Source of the DNA: Paraspadella gotoi
Taxonomy: Eukaryota; Chaetognatha
DNA: 64,000 nt
Assembly (NCBI GenBank): GCA_051294375.1
Contig: CM119264.1
Coordinates: 14,105,323 to 14,169,322 of the forward strand
Direction of reading: 5' to 3'
In this document: piece after piece, positions 58,672 through 64,000 of the stretch
How the letters are laid out: each line of letters opens with the position of its first letter
How positions within the stretch are numbered: the stretch's first letter is position 1
The notes under the pieces: model-generated
Told to the model about the DNA's origin: nothing
Seen by the model: only the letters and a program-made list of their open reading frames with translations
Database searches by the model: none
Position numbers and translations under genes: made by a program

Positions 58672-59248
58672 AAATTCAATCTGAAAGAGAAAGGAAAAAG
58701 GAAGATGAGAAGAAAGAAGAGCAAAAAAATGGGGAAAAGGTTAAATCTGTTTAAGAAGGTATTAAGAAGGGGGATAGGAAGCAGTTTCTTAATAATAATA
58801 AGTAATATGTAATATTTACCGAAATCTGAGAATCTGACATAATAACAACTAAAAGAAGTCATAAATTAATAGCAATGCAATTCTATTGGGGAAGCAAAAA
58901 TATACATTGCAATATACATAGATTTAAGTACGGAGTTTTACAGTACCGACGAATGTTAGGCTTCAAATAAGAAGTTACATCACTAAACAAAATCGCGGTC
59001 TTGAAATCCTCTGTCCTCCATCCTAACACTTGCGCAAAGGTACTTAAAGCGTCTGTTTAAAACTGTCGAGCAATTTTTTTCAAGTACTATTTTTCAAGTG
59101 CTGAAAGAAAAATTATAACTAATCAACCCGTTGGTATTAAGCAGACGAAAACCTCTGCCGAGGGGGGGGGGAAAGGGTGTAGGTTGACAGACGGAAGGAA
59201 TGAATCGTCTTGCGTAATAAACGGAGCGCGATCGCCCTTGGCTTAGAA

Positions 59249-59412
59249 ATGACGTCGCCCGAATTGAAAGGCGCTATTGGTTGTCGCTCTTGCAATTTAC
59301 AAGAATTGGGACCCAGTGTCGCGGAATGGCAGAATGGCGAAATGTCACCGTCGCAGAATCACGCCGCTGCAAACGGGGCCGTCGTGAAGATGGCCCCCGA
59401 GTCCTTGACGCC
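59249..59412 (+). CDS. Candidate first coding exon of an unidentified gene
   Basis: From ATG 59249 the frame reads MTSPELKGAIGCRSCNLQEL and then continues to VVKMAPESLTP, ending at a canonical GTGAGT donor (59413-59418): 54 codons plus two bases. Codon use is GC-rich and unlike the surrounding AT-rich DNA. A GGCTTAG acceptor-like site lies just before the ATG. No partner exon is found downstream in the window, so the gene would run beyond 64000 or have a long intron. The product is not recognised. Confidence 0.3.
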
Positions 59413-59758
59413 GTGAGTTCGAGACAGAATGCAAACACATGCAAACAAGCCACGAGAAATAGACTTTTTTTTATTTTTTGGATATTTGGTTTTAAAAGAG
59501 AAAATTTAATTGGTTGCTGTTTTTATTTTGTTTCCCTTGAAGGGATATTTCCTACAAGCTACAACTTCAAGAGAAGATAAAGATCTCACTCAATGAGACG
59601 TATAAGAGGTTTTATCGGGAAGATGGAATGTGACAATCTATTAGAAACAAGAGGAAAAAGAGGGTGAAGAAAACCAGCCTAAAAGAAATTTCTATATTGG
59701 AAAACCACAATTGAAATTGATGGGAGACCGACAAGAGGGGGGAAGCCCAGGTGAGAGA

Positions 59759-59889
<131 letters not shown>

Positions 59890-60589
59890 GTCGCCTCCTT
59901 TAATGGCGCCAGGCTGGGTTTCTGCTCAAAATAGCGTCGCCCTCCATCGATGGTGAGAAAAAGACGCAGAATATGAAAAGATATTAAAGGGTTAGGAGAG
60001 CAGGAAAATCTGAGATGAAAATCATCGGCTGAAAAAAAAGGGAAGTTATTAAAGGGTTAAGAAAGATAGAAAAGACATCAGATGGAAAAATTATAAATAA
60101 TTAAGTAAAAATGGGGAAAAAGAAGAAGGAATTGTTAGCATGTTTTTAACTTAATTTATAATTTACGAAAGAAAAACAAACAATGTAATCTTTTTATCGG
60201 TACCCATAATTCTATTGTATTTAATTACAGATAGATTCGTTTTAAACTGAGAACATTATTAAAGTCATGTCTCCATACATGGCTAATAATTTTGTTTTAC
60301 TATTTAGCAGTTTTGTAGTTTAAAAAAGATATATAAGATTGACAATTTTAAATCATACCCGCCTCATAACTTTTACACTTTTTATTCTTTTAATTATCAT
60401 TCTCCCCTTTGCCTCTTCTTTTTCATCTCATTCCACCTCCTCTTCTTCCTCTTCCTCTTCCTCCTCCTCTTTCACTTCTTCCTTTCAAACCTCAAACCTC
60501 GTGTTCCTTATCCGCTGCTTCTTCCTCCTGCTCCTTATTCGAATGTCACTGGGTTTGACTCGTGACATTTTTCGTGTCACGGCCGGGCA

Positions 60590-60762
60590 TTAGACTCGTG
60601 ACGAGCCCGTAAAGGTCAACGGCGGGCGGGTCTCTGCCACGTTCGCCTCCACCCTCCCCCGGCTTAACCTCCCTTTCTCCCCCTCGGTTTTTACCACGCC
60701 TCCAGGTTTTCGCACACGCGACCGCGGTCTCCGCGTAAAGCGCGTGCCTCGACGAGCGCGCG

Positions 60763-60765
<3 letters not shown>
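60590..60765. promoter_or_regulatory. CpG-rich patch next to a CT tract, possible promoter
   Basis: GC-rich sequence with GCGGGCGGG (60620-60630) and several CGCG steps, directly followed by the CT tract at 60765-60847 and then more CpG (60870-60960). A GC patch with GAGA-type repeats would suit an arthropod promoter. No transcript start or coding exon is identified, so this is a compositional inference. Confidence 0.25.

Positions 60766-60847
<82 letters not shown>
60765..60847. repeat. (CT)n microsatellite
   Basis: About 83 bp of CT repeats with two TT interruptions, embedded in CpG-rich DNA. Confidence 0.92.
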
Positions 60848-60959
60848 GCTGCTCCTCCTCTGCCCTTGACCGCTAGCACGCGCGTTTGTCAGCGCGACCG
60901 AAACGAGATAGAGAGAGAGACGAAAAAAAATAATATCATTCACGCGCGGTCGTTTGCGG

Positions 60960-63950
60960 AGGAAAAAGATGAGTTAGAAAAAAAAACCCGACGTTCCATC
61001 TAGAATAATAATAATAAAAAAGCGGAATAATGAATGGCTTTTTCGTTAAAAAAATAGTTTAAAAAAAAGTTGTGGTATAAAAATGAATTTCCTAACGGAA
61101 ACTCGATTGTTTTTCATCGACGGAAATTTTAGTCTCACTGGACTATATTTAATTAAAACATATTTTTAACTACGATGGAATAAAATATGTCCATTTAAAA
61201 CGACATGCTCTTTTAAATTAATTTTATTTGATGTATTTTACATGATACGAATAAAATGTGAAAAGCAAGCGTGAAATATACGAAAAAAAACAACAAAAAA
61301 CAAAAAAACAAAACAAAAAAAAAAAAAACAACAAAAAACAAAATCCAGCGCCAAGAAACTTTCCTAGTTTTTTTCTTTGGATGTTTATGTTCAAAGGAAA
61401 TGGGATTTTTTGGTCGCTATTCATTTTTTTTCTTTTTTTAAAACTGGAAAACATTTTTAAATTTTCCTTCGACCATTGAACGAATGATTCATGGCAATAT
61501 AGGAAAAAAATGAGAGGTTAAATTTGAAATAAAAAGGTTGGTGACATGTATGAGCTGATGAAAGAATTACTGGTAAAATGAACGAAAGATAGATTTATCT
61601 AGAAAATAAATCAATAAATGAATGAATCGGCCAAACAGTTAATTAGTAAAAAACGTATGTTGAATCGTCTCTAATAATTTTATATATCTCCTGATAAAAA
61701 AATTAAAACGAGAGAAAAGCTTGATCGTTAATTTTCCAATGGATTCGTGTTTCGATCAAATCAGCAAGGGACAAGTCTGGAGTTCATTCATCACCTCGCG
61801 ATCATTGGTTTATTCCCGTCGTTCATTCCTTCATTCATCATTCTATTCTTCCTTCTTTTCTTCCTCGTTTTTCTCCCTCCGATCTTTCGCGACTTCCACT
61901 TCATATTTCATCCACTGACTTTTTCCTTTTTTTCCCTTTTTTTTCTTTTTTTTTTTTCATTTTCCTTTTTTTAAAAGAGCAAAATAAAATCTTCGATGCT
62001 GTGAGTCTGTTTCAGTCGTCTTGACCGATCAGTTCATTTCCAGCATGTGCGCGTTTAAGGTAGTCGTTTTAGTTATGTACGACTGCGAATGTATTAAATG
62101 GTAATTTATTCTTTTTAATAATTTATATATTTAAAAATTATTTTTCTCTTCCATTCCTCGCGAGATAAAACACGAGTTCATTGCCCGGATATCGGGTCAT
62201 CCTTCTTTTTAACGAGAAGCGAGACAAATGTCGTCGTGATAACTTTTGAGTTAACGAGACAAGAAAACCTTAAAGAATAAAGAGAATTCTCCTCCTCTAT
62301 GAATTATGTCGAGGGATGTTAAGAGACAGTAATTAATTCCTTGGAAGCCATTCATGATGACTGATGAGGCAATTCTTGTTTAAATATTATAGCTAATATG
62401 CGAAAGTAGATTCTTTACTCTTCGGGTGTCTATGATGGGATGATACGTCATGTTAGTCAATATATTGTTTAATTTTTTAACTTGAACGTGGTTTTTTTCT
62501 AAATCTAAATCGTCGTTAACATGTATGTTAAGGCGTTGTGTGAGTAGCACGTGACAAGCTGAAGAATGAGTGTAATATTTCTTTGCTAAAAAGAGCCTAA
62601 AGTTAATTTAGTGCGATTTTTCTCTTCACTCGAAAAAAGGTGAGACGCGAAGACGTCAAAACATCAAATATGAATTTTTATGAAAGGCGGTACTTTGTAA
62701 ACGGAGAGAGAGAGAAAGAAAACTTTAGAAAAAAGTATTTTTAAAAGAAAGAAAGGTTGGATGGGAGGGAAAAGATAAAGAATTAAGAAGCAACGAATTA
62801 AGAGGCGAATGAAGAGTTAAAGAGAGTGTGGGCGAGATAAAGGTGGTGAGAAATAAAAGGAAGATAAAATAATTTAATTTTCCAAAGAATGTTTTCCCAT
62901 GGTAGATTCAGTTTCCACACATTCTTGCTACCATCATTCCCAGCACCTGTTCTAAATATTCTTTTTATTTTTTCTTCTTTTTTTTCCCCATTTTTTTCCT
63001 TCTAAAAAAGACGAAAAAAATTTATGAAAAAATCGCAAAGAAAAAAAAAGAGATTTGTTGTGTCACGATATTAATGCGATGGTAATAGAAATAAAAATAT
63101 ACTTTTAAACCATTTTAAACATGTTTCTTATTATTTTTCTTGAACTAAAATTTCAGTTTCAAGTTTTCTCTTTTCTTCTTTATCGCCATCCCCTTTTCCT
63201 TGATTTTTTTTCATTATTCATTTTTTTTCTTCACAGTTTATCTCCAGACTCACTTTTAATTTGTTTTTGTTTTCGTCTTTTTTAAAAATCCTCAACTTGA
63301 TAAATTTCTTCTTATCTTTTTCATCTCCATCTGTTTTTTCATTATCTCTCTCTTTTCTCGTTTTCCTCTCTTTCCATTTTTTACGTACGATTTACTTTTC
63401 ATATTTCTCCTCTTTCTCGTTTCCACCAATTCTATCAGTTAATGCCATTTTTGCTTCGTATCATAATTTTGATAATAACAAGATATAGATATGGATCTAA
63501 ATTAATCAATACAACTGGCTTTAAAGATAAGCTACGTTTAATACCAAACTAGGAAAAGCTTGAAGACACCGTTTACTTTGGCGTGGGAGACGCGAAAAAG
63601 TCAATGAGCGATGCGCAGCCAGAAATCAAAAGGGCGTCTGAGGGTTGAGAAAAAGACTCGAAAATAAGAAAATCAGGAGGCAAATAGTAAAAAAAGGACT
63701 TTTTCGCTATTATATTATTATATTATATGATATAATTTTTAGCGCAATTGAGGAATCTCAGCGAGAACTAGCAAGATGAAAGAATAATAAAGCGTAAAGG
63801 AAGAAGAAAGACCTGGTCTAAAATTGTAATTCAAAGTCATAGATATCGTGGTTAAGGTCCCTAATTTGTCCACAGAAGCCGCGGGAAAAAGACTGGCTAT
63901 TTCAGGTATATAAAGATATAATAATATAGTAATCTTTAATGCAAGATCTC
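60960..63950. other. Spacer without a recognisable gene
   Basis: AT-rich with A/C-rich (61284-61340) and T/C-rich (61920-61975) stretches. CTGATGA strings at 61553 and 62353 lack the partner helices of a ribozyme. No exon with splice support or element ends were found. Confidence 0.5.
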
Positions 63951-63955
63951 GCGAT

Positions 63956-63956
<1 letters not shown>

Positions 63957-63989
<33 letters not shown>

Positions 63990-63990
63990 A
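63957..63990. repeat. (CT)n microsatellite at window end
   Basis: A CT tract that continues with interruptions to the end of the window. Confidence 0.85.
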
Positions 63991-64000
63991 CTCTGTTTCT

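Noticed and set aside
60339-60593. Ser-rich 84-codon frame
   Set aside because: The core is a TCT/TCC repeat and the start falls in AT-rich spacer; no support.
61540-62365. Further hammerhead candidates at CTGATGA strings (61553, 62353)
   Set aside because: No pairing helix II and no correctly placed GAAA and cleavage triplet.

Overview
The window is animal nuclear DNA, most likely from an arthropod and plausibly a crustacean; the taxon is an inference. It has short GT-AG introns, AATAAA signals, one multi-exon solute carrier, AT-rich spacers, tRNA-derived SINE-like repeats and an extreme load of (CT/GA)n, (TTTC/GAAA)n and (GAC/GTC)n microsatellites. It is gene-poor. Only two protein genes are well supported, both in the first 12 kb.

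Region by region. 1-240 holds a tRNA-like SINE copy. 647-3,960 (+) carries the last six visible coding exons of an SLC5-family sodium:solute symporter, whose 5' exons lie outside the window; a poly(A) signal follows near 4,975. 5,000-7,900 is spacer with a hammerhead-ribozyme-like motif and CT microsatellites. 7,929-11,798 (+) is one intronless 1,289-residue frame encoding an NLR-like protein, HEPN - NACHT NTPase - Kelch. This is the most interesting gene here: its HEPN domain keeps the R-N-x3-H RNase motif, its NACHT domain has intact Walker A and B motifs, and Kelch repeats stand where NLRs usually carry leucine-rich repeats.

13,380-25,630 is a roughly 6 kb segment present twice in tandem. 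The copies differ mainly by one-base indels, and each ends in a purine-rich minisatellite. One copy has 1.9 kb that the other lacks. 25,630-31,890 is repeat-rich spacer. 31,893-45,985 is a second tandem pair of about 4.5 kb. Its first copy is split by a 4,978 bp element (35,149-40,126) with 19-20 bp terminal inverted repeats and a 7 bp target duplication; the second copy supplies the empty site. Nested inside this element is a second SINE copy, itself split by a 610 bp hAT-like insertion with an 8 bp target duplication; the SINE copy at position 1 is the empty site for that one. 45,986-48,190 contains another duplicated edge and a tandem tRNA-Met-like SINE. 48,190-64,000 is spacer with microsatellites, a foldback element around a sequence gap, GC-rich patches that might be promoters, and one candidate first coding exon at 59,249.

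The two genes show no functional link: one is a membrane transporter, the other a putative cytoplasmic innate immune sensor or effector. Seven runs of N and the indel-type differences between tandem copies suggest that part of the 13-48 kb layout is an assembly artefact, with two haplotypes or unpolished long-read patches placed in series.
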